The notes beneath the pieces were generated by a model, which was not told the origin of the DNA, did not search any database, and saw only the letters and a program-made list of their open reading frames with translations. A DNA stretch of 13,580 nt, taken from CAKZKT01 sp034434235. GTDB lineage: Bacteria; Chloroflexota; Anaerolineae; CG2-30-64-16. A program made the position numbers and the translations under genes. Below are positions 5,968 to 13,039 of this stretch, one piece after another. The stretch lies in contig DAOTZV010000106.1 in NCBI GenBank assembly GCA_034434235.1, forward strand, positions 1-13,580, read 5' to 3'. Within the stretch, counting starts at the first letter, position 1. The number at the start of each line of letters is the position of its first letter.

Positions 5968-7537
5968 CGATCAAGACGATCTGCGGTGGGTTGGCCGGCG
6001 AATGGCCGCGCAACCAGGCGCGCGCGCCGATGGCCGCAAGCAGGTGGCTGCCGGCGCGCCAGAGCCTGGCCTGTTCCGCCTCTTCGGCCAGGGCCGAGAG
6101 CGCCAGCAGACAGGCGGCTTCGTCCAGGCGTCGGCCGCTCTGGCGGGCCCGCGCGAGCGCTTCGTCCAGCGCCATGCGCGCCTCGGCCGGCGCTACCTGT
6201 TCCGCCAGACAACGCAAGGCGATGATGATCAGCGCGGGCGATTGGGTCTGGCGGGCCAGGGTCACCGTATCCCGCGCCAGCGCAAGGGCTTCTGCTTTCT
6301 CCCCCAACGCCGCCAGGCAACGCACCTGGGCTACATAGTTGCAGATCAGGCCTTCGGGCAGGCCGCTCTTTTCGGCGAAGCTTTGCTCGCGCTTGAGATC
6401 GGCCATGGCCGCGGCGTATTCGCGCCGGTGCAACCGCACGATCCCGCGATTGCCCACCGCGCGCATTGCCTCGTGCGGATCGTCGTGTTCGGTGGCCAGG
6501 GCAAGCTGTCGCTCAAAACAGGCCAGGGCCGGCCGCAACCGGCGTCGGCACAGTTCGACCAGCCCCAGATTGCCGATGTTGATCGCGACCTGCAACCGAT
6601 CGTCGCGGGCCTCGGCCTGGCGGATGGCCTCTGTAAAGAGATGTTCGGCCCGCTGTAGCTCGCCCTGGCTCCAATAGACCAGGCCGAGCGTGCCGGTCAC
6701 CCGCGTGGCGCTGTTTTGATCGCCGATCATGCGATAGAGCGTCCATGCCTGCTCCAGATCGCGGACGGCTTCCGCGTATTTGACGATGGCCCAATGCATG
6801 ACCCCGCGTACGTTGCAGGCATCGGCCAACAGGCTCGCGTCGCGCTTTTCCGGGGCGGCCTCTTCCACCAGGCGCACGGCCCGATCGGCCCACTGCAGCG
6901 CCTCTTCCAATCGGCCCAGCCGGCGCAACGTGCGGGCATGGCTGAAGCAGACGCGCGCCATGTCGGGAAGCGCGGCCCAATCGGCCGCGGAGATCGCCGC
7001 GGCCGCCCGCTCGAGCAGCGCCCGTGCGCCGTCGGTCTCGCCCTGCCGCAGCGCGATCGCTACGGCGATATCGAGCGCGCGCACCAGGGGTTCGCGCGCG
7101 CCGGCTTGCAGGGCGGCTTCGAAAGCCGCGCCTGCGGCTGCCTGCGCCGCGCTGATCTGTCCGAAGCTGGCATGGTAGTTGGCCAGGGCGCACAACAGCG
7201 CGGCGCGGCGTTGCCGGTCGCCCTGCGCGGCCGCGGCTTCGGCGCCGAAGCGCAGCAGCGCCGCCCACTCGGCTCCATAGCCCCAGCGCACGGGCCACGG
7301 GTCGAGCGCCAGCAGCAGGGCGATCACCCGATCGTGCAACTCGGGCGCCTGGCGGGCATGGTCGAGCACGGTCAACACGCTGGCGCAATGATCGGCCAGC
7401 CGGCCGGTCGCCAGCGTCTCTTGCGCCACATCGGCTTCGATGCGGGCCAGGCTCGCGGCGAGATGGTCCAGGTGATAATCGCGCCAGCGGGCCCGTTCTT
7501 GGGCCCAGACGAGATCGGGATGCAGGGTTGCGCTCAC
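5963..7537 (-). CDS. TPR-repeat protein, partner of the upstream NB-ARC ATPase
   Basis: This 524-residue, almost wholly alpha-helical protein is rich in Ala, Leu and Arg. Clear tetratricopeptide units recur every 40 residues: near 240 (RGVMHWAIVKYAEAVRDLEQA), 280 (LGLVYWSQGELQRAEHLFTEA), 320 (LGLVELCRRRLRPALACFERQ), 360 (RGIVRLHRREYAAAMADL) and 400 (CLAALGEKAEALALA); more divergent helical repeats fill the N-terminal half. There is no signal peptide or membrane segment. The GTG start at 7537 overlaps the preceding gene's stop as GTGA and has GGAG 7 bases upstream, so translation is probably coupled. A longer open frame to 7801 only reads the ATPase gene out of frame. In MalT/AfsR-type STAND proteins a TPR superhelix follows the ATPase in one chain and senses the ligand; here it is a separate gene. 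Specific ligand and function are unknown. Confidence 0.8.
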   Translation of the reverse strand: MSATLHPDLVWAQERARWRDYHLDHLAASLARIEADVAQETLATGRLADHCASVLTVLDHARQAPELHDRVIALLLALDPWPVRWGYGAEWAALLRFGAEAAAAQGDRQRRAALLCALANYHASFGQISAAQAAAGAAFEAALQAGAREPLVRALDIAVAIALRQGETDGARALLERAAAAISAADWAALPDMARVCFSHARTLRRLGRLEEALQWADRAVRLVEEAAPEKRDASLLADACNVRGVMHWAIVKYAEAVRDLEQAWTLYRMIGDQNSATRVTGTLGLVYWSQGELQRAEHLFTEAIRQAEARDDRLQVAINIGNLGLVELCRRRLRPALACFERQLALATEHDDPHEAMRAVGNRGIVRLHRREYAAAMADLKREQSFAEKSGLPEGLICNYVAQVRCLAALGEKAEALALARDTVTLARQTQSPALIIIALRCLAEQVAPAEARMALDEALARARQSGRRLDEAACLLALSALAEEAEQARLWRAGSHLLAAIGARAWLRGHSPANPPQIVLIA

Positions 7538-9096
7538 GGGGGTGCTCCGGTCTCTGTCCAGCGGCCGATCAGATCGGTCTTCAGGAAGATGGCCGTCAGC
7601 GGGTGCAGGCGATAGAAGGGATGCTCGAGCGTGCCGGTGATCTGCACCAGGCAATGGTTCAGCAGCTCGCTCAGCGCATTGCGCAGCGCATCGGCCGGCA
7701 GGGTGCTGGTGGCCTCCAGCCAGGCCATGTCTTCGCCGTCGGGCGAGATGAGGAGCATGTCCACCAGCAACTGCCGGGCTGCTTCGCTCAAGAGGAGCCA
7801 TGTCTGGCGGTAGATGTAAGTGTAGAGGATCGAAGCAACGCCTCCGGCGCGCAGGAGCTGGCTGCGGATCTGGGCGATGGCAACCCCGCGCTGGAGGAGG
7901 CCGGCGACCAGCTTGAGCGCCAGCGGCAGTCCGCCGACCAGCGCGCAGAGCTCGCGCACGCCGGGTTCTTCGGCCGGCCCGAGACGGCGGCCCACGCGCT
8001 CCAATTCGCTGCGCACGAGGGCCAGGCTATCGGCCGGCGACAGGGGCGGCACGGGACACACCTGGACGAACGGGTATTCGCGCAACGACTGCCGGCTGGT
8101 GAGCACCGCCCGGCTCGGGCCGAGCATCCGGTAGAGCCGGGGGACGATCGCTCGATGGTCGGCCAGCGTCTCCAGGTTGTCCACGATGAGCAGGTGCGGC
8201 GTGTCGTGGAGCAATGCCTGGAGCGTCGTCTCCCGTTCGGCCGGCCCCGCGGTAGCCAGATCATCGCGGCCGAGCTGTCGGATCATCTGCGACAGCAGAT
8301 CGGGGAAGTTGAGGGCCGACGTCGGCAGCGTTTCGATCGTGCCGGCGCCCGGCAGCAGGCGGTGCGGTTGGGCGCTGATCCACAGGATGGCAACGAACGG
8401 CCCTTCTTCGGCCAGGCGTTGGGCCACGGCCTGCGCCAGGGTCGTCTTGCCGATGCCGCCCATGCCCTCGAGGGCGATCATGACGGGCCCGGTCGGGTCG
8501 GTGAGCAGGTGAACGGCGTCGGTGACCAGGGGTTGGATGCCGAAAAGGTGCAGATAATCGGGCGGCGGCAGGTAGCGGTCGAGGTTGAGCCGGCGCAGCC
8601 GGCCCTGGGCGGCCTGGTCGGCCAGGCGCAACTGTTCGGTCAAGAGTTGAATGCCGGTTTCGACGCGGCGGCGGAACTGGCGGTCGCTGAGATGGGCCGC
8701 GGCCGCCAGGGCTTCGACGCTCAGGTCGGCATCGCACAGATAGCGATGATAGAGCGCGCTCCAGGCTTCCAGAATGACGTTCCCGCACGCGAAATCGTGG
8801 GCCACGGTCGTCAGGATGGCGGCGGTTGGATCGGCCCGGTGGTTGTTCGCAACAGGCGACTGCTCATCGGCTTGTGTCTGGTTGTTCCCCCGCTCCTGGC
8901 CGCGCAATTCGTCCAACCGGGCCTGGACCAGGTCGGTCAGGTAGTCGTGCAACTGGCGCGTCCGCTCGCGGGGCGTTTGCACGTTGCGCAGCCGGAACAG
9001 GGTGGGCAACAGATTGGGCGCCGTGCGTCCTCGTCTTCGTGCCAGAGCCCGCAATGCCTGTTTCACCTTCGCGGTCGTGATCGGTTCGGCAGTCAT
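7534..9096 (-). CDS. STAND-class NB-ARC ATPase with N-terminal helical/HTH region
   Basis: This 520-residue signalling ATPase shows Walker A GMGGIGKTT (211-219), Walker B LLIVDN (302-307), a sensor-like VLTSR (331-335), the GLPL motif (389-392) and YRLHPL (495-500), which resembles the MHD-type motif of the winged helix. Residues 125-157 (LSVEALAAAAHLSDRQFRRRV and following) look like a helix-turn-helix; residues 1-65 are basic and helical. STAND proteins act as ATP-dependent switches that oligomerise after a sensor domain binds a signal. Their usual C-terminal sensor is missing here and is probably supplied by the overlapping TPR gene. The stop overlaps that gene by 4 nt and follows a C5 run. 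No clear ribosome binding site precedes ATG 9096. It could be a transcription regulator or a defence/stress switch; no toxic effector domain is recognisable. Confidence 0.85.
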   Translation of the reverse strand: MTAEPITTAKVKQALRALARRRGRTAPNLLPTLFRLRNVQTPRERTRQLHDYLTDLVQARLDELRGQERGNNQTQADEQSPVANNHRADPTAAILTTVAHDFACGNVILEAWSALYHRYLCDADLSVEALAAAAHLSDRQFRRRVETGIQLLTEQLRLADQAAQGRLRRLNLDRYLPPPDYLHLFGIQPLVTDAVHLLTDPTGPVMIALEGMGGIGKTTLAQAVAQRLAEEGPFVAILWISAQPHRLLPGAGTIETLPTSALNFPDLLSQMIRQLGRDDLATAGPAERETTLQALLHDTPHLLIVDNLETLADHRAIVPRLYRMLGPSRAVLTSRQSLREYPFVQVCPVPPLSPADSLALVRSELERVGRRLGPAEEPGVRELCALVGGLPLALKLVAGLLQRGVAIAQIRSQLLRAGGVASILYTYIYRQTWLLLSEAARQLLVDMLLISPDGEDMAWLEATSTLPADALRNALSELLNHCLVQITGTLEHPFYRLHPLTAIFLKTDLIGRWTETGAPP

Positions 9097-9104
9097 AGCG
9101 AAGA

Positions 9105-9121
9105 TGTCCGATTTTTGTCCG
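9105..9121. promoter_or_regulatory. Direct repeat TGTCCG with 11-bp period next to the NB-ARC start
   Basis: TGTCCGATT (from 9105) and TGTCCGAAA (from 9116) are direct repeats one helical turn apart, lying 8-25 bp upstream of the NB-ARC ATG. The position where a ribosome binding site is expected is taken up by this repeat. It could be an operator for the HTH protein; this is inference. Confidence 0.35.
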
Positions 9122-9161
9122 AAATCTACTTCCCAAACGATAGGATCGGCGGTATACTTGG

Positions 9162-9373
9162 GATGGTTTTGCGCTTAGAGTTGCATAACGGCATTATCCC
9201 GCGCGCGCATGTTCATTGATGAAAGGCGCAGGGGCAGACGTGGCTGATGGCGCGTCGCAGGCGCGATCGGACGGCGGGCCCCTGAAACGCGTCATGGGGG
9301 TGGCGCGCCCGAAGCTTGACCAATGCCGCGCGAACGTCTCACCTCGCGTTATGCAACTCTAGAGCAAACCATC
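9162..9373. mobile_element. MITE-like element with long terminal inverted repeats
   Basis: tagagttgcataacg (9176-9190) has a perfect 15-bp inverted copy at 9347-9361. The symmetry extends outward imperfectly: gatggttttgcgct (from 9162) against agagcaaaccatc (to 9373). The core between the perfect repeats is 186 bp and each end can be read as flanked by TA (TA-gagttgc...gcaactc-TA). The interior has no open frame of transposase size. It therefore looks like a non-autonomous miniature element. The family cannot be named from sequence alone. It fills most of the gap between the STAND pair and the rplL terminator. Confidence 0.7.
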
Positions 9374-9384
9374 GCTCTGCCGGC

Positions 9385-9413
9385 ATTGTATCATGGCTGG
9401 CGGCCGGCGTCGA
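9385..9413 (-). promoter_or_regulatory. Candidate promoter for the STAND pair
   Basis: On the minus strand TCGACG (9413-9408) and TACAAT (9390-9385) are separated by 17 bp; the -10 matches consensus at 5 of 6 positions and the -35 at 4 of 6. Transcription would begin near 9378 and run through the whole MITE-like element before reaching the NB-ARC start, giving a leader of about 280 nt. Confidence 0.4.
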
Positions 9414-9484
9414 GCCCTGCGAGCTATACAAGATCTATATGAAAACTATATCGTTGCTATCGAGCGGCGGGCGCTTGGGCGTTT

Positions 9485-9538
9485 AAAAAAAAGAGGGGGC
9501 CTTGCGGCGACATAATTGCCGCAAGGCCCCCTCTTTTT
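9485..9538 (-). terminator. Strong intrinsic terminator after rplL
   Basis: A perfect 21-bp stem (9488-9508 with 9518-9538) encloses a 9-nt loop. The stem is GC-rich (GGGGGCC...) and the minus-strand transcript runs into eight U residues (9485-9492). Five U residues also follow on the plus strand, so it may work in both directions. It ends the secE-to-rplL transcript and shows that rpoB is not part of this unit. Confidence 0.93.
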
Positions 9539-9553
9539 GTCTTGTGTCAGTTC

Positions 9554-9946
9554 TTACTTGATCTCGACCTTCGCGCCTTCGGCCTCGATCTTGGCCTTGG
9601 CATCGGCCGCCACTTCCTTCGACACGGCCGTCAACACGGTCGCCGGAGCGCTTTCCACCAGGTCCTTGGCTTCCTTCAGGCCCAGGTTCGTCAGGGCGCG
9701 CACGACCTTGATGACGTTGATCTTCTTCTCGCCGACTTCCTTCAGGATCACGTCGAATTCGGTCTGCTCTTCCACCGGCTCGGCCGGGGCCGCGGCCGCC
9801 GGGCCGGCCGCCGGCATCGCGCCGGCCGCCACCATCATCGGCGCCGCCGCGCTGACGCCGAAGCGCGCTTCCAGGGCCTTGACGAGCTGGGAGAGCTCCA
9901 GCACCGTCATCTTCTCGATCGCTGCAATCAATTCTTCCTGAGTCAT
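9554..9946 (-). CDS. rplL: Ribosomal protein L7/L12 (bL12)
   Basis: This 130-residue stalk protein is present as dimers bound to L10 and recruits translation GTPases. The N-terminal dimerisation domain is MTQEELIAAIEKMTVLELSQ, followed by the Ala/Pro/Met-rich flexible hinge (about residues 32-57) and the globular C-terminal domain starting EQTEFDVILKEVGEKKINVIK and containing GLKEAKDLVESAP. Length is normal. ATG 9946 has AGGAG 9 bases upstream; a longer open frame into the rplJ gap was rejected. It lies 55 bp after rplJ and just before a strong terminator. Confidence 0.97.
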   Translation of the reverse strand: MTQEELIAAIEKMTVLELSQLVKALEARFGVSAAAPMMVAAGAMPAAGPAAAAPAEPVEEQTEFDVILKEVGEKKINVIKVVRALTNLGLKEAKDLVESAPATVLTAVSKEVAADAKAKIEAEGAKVEIK

Positions 9947-10001
9947 GGAATGGTTCTCCTGATATGATGAGACTTGTCTGGTAATCTGTATTCTATGCCG
10001 C

Positions 10002-10535
10002 TCAAGCAGCTTGCGGCTCCAGTTGCCCGATGCGGGCATTGAGCACGTTGAGGAAGCCGCGCAACGGCCCGGCCAACACGTTCACCAGGCCGGCAAGCGG
10101 CGCCTGCAACACGCCGATCACCTGTCCGCGCAGTTGATCCCGGCCCGGCAGTTCGGTCAACGCCTGGACGCCGGCCTCGTCGAACACCGTCTGACCTATG
10201 ATGCCGCCGCGCACGACCAACACCTTGGTGTCGCGCGCCCACTTGCTCAGGGTCTTGGCCGGCGCGGCCGGCTCGCCGAAGCAGAACGTGACCGCGATCG
10301 GCCCCTTCAGGAGCTTCTCCGGCGTTGCCATCCCCACCTCGGCCAGCGCCCGCGTCACCAGGGTGTTCTTGGTGACCATCAGTTCGCTTTCGCAGCCGCG
10401 CAACTCGCGACGCAACGCCTCGAGCTGCTTGACGGTCAGGCCGCGATATTCGGTGATGAGCACGGCCTGGCTGCGGCGCAAGCGCTCGACGTATCCGTCC
10501 ACCATCGCGCTTTTCTTCTCACGAGTGATAGCCAA
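10002..10535 (-). CDS. rplJ: Ribosomal protein L10 (uL10)
   Basis: This 177-residue protein forms the base of the ribosomal stalk and binds 23S rRNA and L12 dimers. Recognisable parts are the N-terminal AITREKKSAMVDGYVERL, the ITEYRGLTVKQLEALRREL segment, VTKNTLVTRAL, and the C-terminal L12-binding helix near LVNVLAGPLRGFLNVLNARI. The start codon is TTG at 10535, supported by AAAGGAGG 8 bases upstream; this weak codon with a very strong ribosome binding site may help set dosage. L10 with L12 is known to repress its own operon through the leader, and the leader just upstream fits that control. Confidence 0.96.
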   Translation of the reverse strand: MAITREKKSAMVDGYVERLRRSQAVLITEYRGLTVKQLEALRRELRGCESELMVTKNTLVTRALAEVGMATPEKLLKGPIAVTFCFGEPAAPAKTLSKWARDTKVLVVRGGIIGQTVFDEAGVQALTELPGRDQLRGQVIGVLQAPLAGLVNVLAGPLRGFLNVLNARIGQLEPQAA

Positions 10536-10595
10536 GCGATATTCCTCCTTTCGTAGCTGTCACGTGCCGGTCATTCTCCAAGATGCCTGGCACGT

Positions 10596-10633
10596 AAAAA
10601 AACGCCTCTGTGCTGAAGACAGACACAGAGGCG
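10596..10633 (-). terminator. Transcription attenuator in the rplJ leader
   Basis: A 10-bp stem, cgcctctgtg (10633-10624 on the transcript) with cacagaggcg (10612-10603), has an 11-nt loop and is followed by seven U residues (10602-10596). It lies about 60 nt before the L10 start, inside a cotranscribed operon, so conditional termination is more likely than full termination. Confidence 0.88.
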
Positions 10634-10735
10634 CGAAGGCTCGATGAGCTTTCGACGATCTCGCCTCGGCGGGCCCGGCGTGCCGGATTAAGTCCCCACG
10701 GGGACGCCTGCTGTCTTCAGCGGCAGATATGCGTT
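10596..10735 (-). ncRNA. L10 leader (ribosomal protein autoregulatory RNA)
   Basis: In the 210-nt rplA-rplJ gap the minus strand reads GAAGACAGCAGGCG, a hairpin gtcccc-gt-ggggac (10705-10692), then ACTTAATCCGGC and GCCGAGGCGA, matching my recollection of the conserved L10 leader RNA family. An attenuator follows at 10633-10596. The segment GCUGAAGACAG (10721-10711) is perfectly complementary over 11 nt to the attenuator loop region CUGUCUUCAGC (10622-10612). L10 bound to L12 is known in Bacillus to steer such leaders towards termination. Exact 5' end not determinable. Confidence 0.85.
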
Positions 10736-10745
10736 TGTGATGACG

Positions 10746-11465
10746 TTACGCGGCGCTGACCTTCATGGCGAGCGCCTGGTTCGTGTCCAGCCGGATGCCC
10801 GGCGCCATGGTCGAGGTCAGGGTGATGCGCTTGACGTATTGGCCCTTGGCGCCGCTGGGCTTGGCGCGCTGGATGGCTTCCATCAGCGCGGCCAGGTTGT
10901 CCATGATCTGTTGCGGCGTGAAGCTGACCTTGCCGATCGGGACGTGCAGGTTGCCCGTCTTGTCCACTTTGAACTCGACGCGGCCCTGCCGCGCTTCCTT
11001 GATCGCCCGCGGCAGGTCGTCGGGCTGGACGATGGTGCCGGCTTTCGGGTTGGGCATCAGGCCGCGCGTGCCGAGGATGCGGCCCAGGCGGCCAACTTTG
11101 CCCATCACCTGCGGGGTGGCGATGGCCATGTCGAACTCCAGCCAGCCGCCCTGGATCTTGGCGATCAGATCGTCGAGGCCGACGTAATCGGCGCCGGCCT
11201 GTTCCGCGAGCCGCGCGCCATCCCCCTCCGCGAAGACCAGGATGCGCACCTGCTTGCCCAGACCGGCCGGCAACAAGACGGTGCTGCGCACTTGCTGATC
11301 GGCGTGGCGCGGATCAACGCCCAGCCGGACGTGCACTTCGATCGTGCCGTCGAACTTCGGATACGATACCTTCTTCAACAGGTCTACCGCTTCGGCCGGT
11401 GGATAGTACTTCAGCCGGTCCACCAGTTTGGCGGCTTCGATATACTTCTTGCCGTGCTTTGCCAC
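10746..11465 (-). CDS. rplA: Ribosomal protein L1 (uL1)
   Basis: This 239-residue protein binds 23S rRNA at the mobile L1 stalk, helps release deacylated tRNA and often represses its own mRNA. It begins MAKHGKKYIEAAKLVDR, carries the two-domain L1 fold with FDGTIEVHVRLGVDPRHADQ, and the signature GRILGTRGLMPNPKAGT in the middle. The end KRITLTSTMAPGIRLDT is typical. GTG 11465 has AAGGAG 7 bases upstream. It follows rplK across a 103-bp hairpin-rich spacer. Length is normal. Confidence 0.97.
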   Translation of the reverse strand: MAKHGKKYIEAAKLVDRLKYYPPAEAVDLLKKVSYPKFDGTIEVHVRLGVDPRHADQQVRSTVLLPAGLGKQVRILVFAEGDGARLAEQAGADYVGLDDLIAKIQGGWLEFDMAIATPQVMGKVGRLGRILGTRGLMPNPKAGTIVQPDDLPRAIKEARQGRVEFKVDKTGNLHVPIGKVSFTPQQIMDNLAALMEAIQRAKPSGAKGQYVKRITLTSTMAPGIRLDTNQALAMKVSAA

Positions 11466-11479
11466 TGTTAAGCTCCTTA

Positions 11480-11572
11480 TCCCAGGGCCGATCGGCCTGG
11501 GAGCGTGGTATTAGCGGACGGCCGATCACATGGATCGGCCGTTCTCCCACCTGCTGACGCGACAGGCGTCAG
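11480..11572 (-). promoter_or_regulatory. Three hairpins in the rplK-rplA spacer
   Basis: tcccagg-g-ccgatcgg-cctggga (11480-11502) is an 11-bp stem with one bulged base; acggccgatc/gatcggccgt (11518-11527 with 11533-11542) is a perfect 10-bp stem with a 5-nt loop; ctgacgc/gcgtcag (11554-11560 with 11566-11572) spans the rplK stop. The first two share GGCCGATC. No U-run follows, so they may be RNA-stability, processing or L1-binding structures, not terminators. Confidence 0.55.
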
Positions 11573-11994
11573 TCGGCGATCGTGATGCCCATGCTGCGGG
11601 CCGAGCCCTCGATCATGCGCATCGCGTGGTCCACGTCATACGCGTTCAGGTCCTTCAGCTTCAGCTCCGCGATCTCGCGCACCTGCTTGCGGGTGATCTT
11701 GCCCACGGGCGCCTGGTTCGGCTTGGCCGAGCCCTTCTGTACCCCGGCGGCCTGTTTGATCAGATCGGCCGCGGGCGGGGTCTTGGTCACGAAGGTGAAA
11801 GACTGATCCGTGTAGATGGTGATCTCGACCGGCACGACCGTGCCCGCCATGGAAGCGGTGCGGGCATTGTACTCCTTGCAGAAGGCCATGATGTTGACGC
11901 CGTGCTGGCCCAACGCCGGGCCGACGGGCGGCGCAGGATTCGCCTTGCCGGCCATGATCTGCAGTTTGACGATTGCCTTGACCTTTTTCGCCAT
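11569..11994 (-). CDS. rplK: Ribosomal protein L11 (uL11)
   Basis: This 141-residue protein binds the GTPase-associated region of 23S rRNA next to the L10-L12 stalk. It opens MAKKVKAIVKLQIMAGKANP and shows the proline-rich hinge APPVGPALGQHGVNIMAFCK, TYTDQSF-like ITIYTDQSFTFVTKTPPA, and the rRNA-binding C-terminal domain ending MIEGSARSMGITI. Length is typical. ATG 11994 is 5 bases after AGGAG. It sits 55 bp downstream of nusG in the conserved secE-nusG-rplK-rplA order. Confidence 0.97.
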   Translation of the reverse strand: MAKKVKAIVKLQIMAGKANPAPPVGPALGQHGVNIMAFCKEYNARTASMAGTVVPVEITIYTDQSFTFVTKTPPAADLIKQAAGVQKGSAKPNQAPVGKITRKQVREIAELKLKDLNAYDVDHAMRMIEGSARSMGITIAD

Positions 11995-12049
11995 GAAAAC
12001 TCCTATGCCACAGAGCAGCCCAACGTCGAGCGGACGGGGCGCCCGGAAA

Positions 12050-12730
12050 TCACAACTTCTCGATCTGCAACAGGTCCACTTCGATGGGCGTCTCCCGGTT
12101 GAAGAAGGAGACCAGCACGCGCGCCTTGCCCTTATCGGCGTAAACCTCGTCTACCGTGCCGTGGAAATCGGTGAACGAGCCTTCGATGATGCGCACCTTG
12201 TCGCCGACCTTGACTTTCACCTCGGCGACCGGCTCTTCGGCCTCCATGCGCCGCATGATGCGATCCACTTCGTCCTGGCGCAGCGGCGTGGGCTTGTTGC
12301 CGATGCCGACGAAGCCGGTGACGCCCGGCGTGTTGCGCACGACGTACCAGGATTCCTCGTCCAGGAGCATCTGGACCAGCACATAGCCGGGGTAGATGCG
12401 GCGTTCCACGACGCGTCGCTGACCATCGCGCAGCTCGATCTGCTCTTCGGTCGGCACGATCACCTCGTAGATCCGGTTCTGCATCCCCATGGACTCGATC
12501 CGGTGCTCCAGGTTCTTCTTGACCTTATTCTCGTACCCCGAATAGCAATGGACCACGTACCATTGCGGCTTCTCGGCCTCGGCTTCGGCGCCGGATTCTT
12601 CGATCGGCTCGTCCTCAATCGGTTCACCAGGCCGGGGCAGATCTTCGGTGATGCCATAGACGACATCGTCTGTGGTCGGCTCGTATGCGGTTTGCGGCTC
12701 AGGATCCTGCCAGTCGTCCGTTCTTCTCAT
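12050..12730 (-). CDS. nusG: Transcription termination/antitermination factor NusG, acidic N-terminal extension
   Basis: NusG binds the RNA polymerase clamp, modulates pausing and links transcription to Rho or the ribosome. The NGN domain starts at about residue 54 with KPQWYVVHCYSGYENKVKKN and includes RRIYPGYVLVQM and VRNTPGVTGFVG. The KOW domain, VGDKVRIIEGSFTDFHGTV, forms the C-terminus ending LLQIEKL. At 226 residues it exceeds the common 175-185 because of about 53 extra N-terminal residues rich in Asp, Glu and Pro. ATG 12730 follows AGGTGG closely; GTG 12736 is the alternative (228 residues) but lacks a ribosome binding site. It lies 34 bp downstream of secE. Confidence 0.96.
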   Translation of the reverse strand: MRRTDDWQDPEPQTAYEPTTDDVVYGITEDLPRPGEPIEDEPIEESGAEAEAEKPQWYVVHCYSGYENKVKKNLEHRIESMGMQNRIYEVIVPTEEQIELRDGQRRVVERRIYPGYVLVQMLLDEESWYVVRNTPGVTGFVGIGNKPTPLRQDEVDRIMRRMEAEEPVAEVKVKVGDKVRIIEGSFTDFHGTVDEVYADKGKARVLVSFFNRETPIEVDLLQIEKL

Positions 12731-12764
12731 CGCCACCTGACCGTCACGTTACTGCCTGAATCCG

Positions 12765-12986
12765 TCAACTGATAAATAGCCTGATGATGGTCGCGAACAG
12801 GAAATCCACTGCGCCCAGGAAGATCGCCATGGCCACCGTAACGGCCAGCACGATCAACGTCAGGTGTGTGGCCTCCTGGCGAGTCGGCCAGGTGACCTTG
12901 CGCAGCTCCGCGCGCGTCTCTTTGAAATAGCGGACAATCGCATTGTCCGGCCTGGGTGTTTCTTGAGTCGTTTCCTTCGTCGCCAC
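12765..12986 (-). CDS. secE: Preprotein translocase subunit SecE
   Basis: SecE is the small essential membrane subunit of the SecYEG channel. This 73-residue form has a polar N-terminus, the conserved amphipathic segment IVRYFKETRAELRKVTWPTRQEA (about 18-39) and one transmembrane helix (about 42-71). It is the single-span type usual outside enterobacteria. GTG 12986 is chosen because GGAGG lies 5 bases upstream; an earlier in-frame TTG (13019) has no such site. It precedes nusG, the classical arrangement. Confidence 0.93.
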   Translation of the reverse strand: MATKETTQETPRPDNAIVRYFKETRAELRKVTWPTRQEATHLTLIVLAVTVAMAIFLGAVDFLFATIIRLFIS

Positions 12987-13039
12987 GCGTGCCTCCGTCG
13001 AGGACGGATCGGGCCGCAAATCACCGGCCCCTAACGATT

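Noticed and set aside
7538..7801. Longer N-terminus for the TPR protein
   Set aside because: It overlaps the ATPase gene out of frame by over 260 bp and reads as low-complexity Arg/His/Pro; the GTGA overlap with GGAG upstream is the better start.
5963..9096. Calling the NB-ARC/TPR pair an antiphage defence system
   Set aside because: No nuclease, protease, TIR or membrane effector domain is visible and no other defence genes are present, so only a generic STAND switch is supported.
7528..9219. Long plus-strand open frame opposite the NB-ARC gene
   Set aside because: The minus-strand product has Walker A, Walker B and GLPL motifs; the plus frame has none and is a shadow.
9947..10039. Longer N-terminus for L7/L12
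   Set aside because: The ribosome binding site and the conserved MTQEELIAAI start fix ATG 9946; the extension overlaps the rplJ end.
12987..13019. TTG start for SecE
   Set aside because: No ribosome binding site; GGAGG is placed correctly for GTG 12986.
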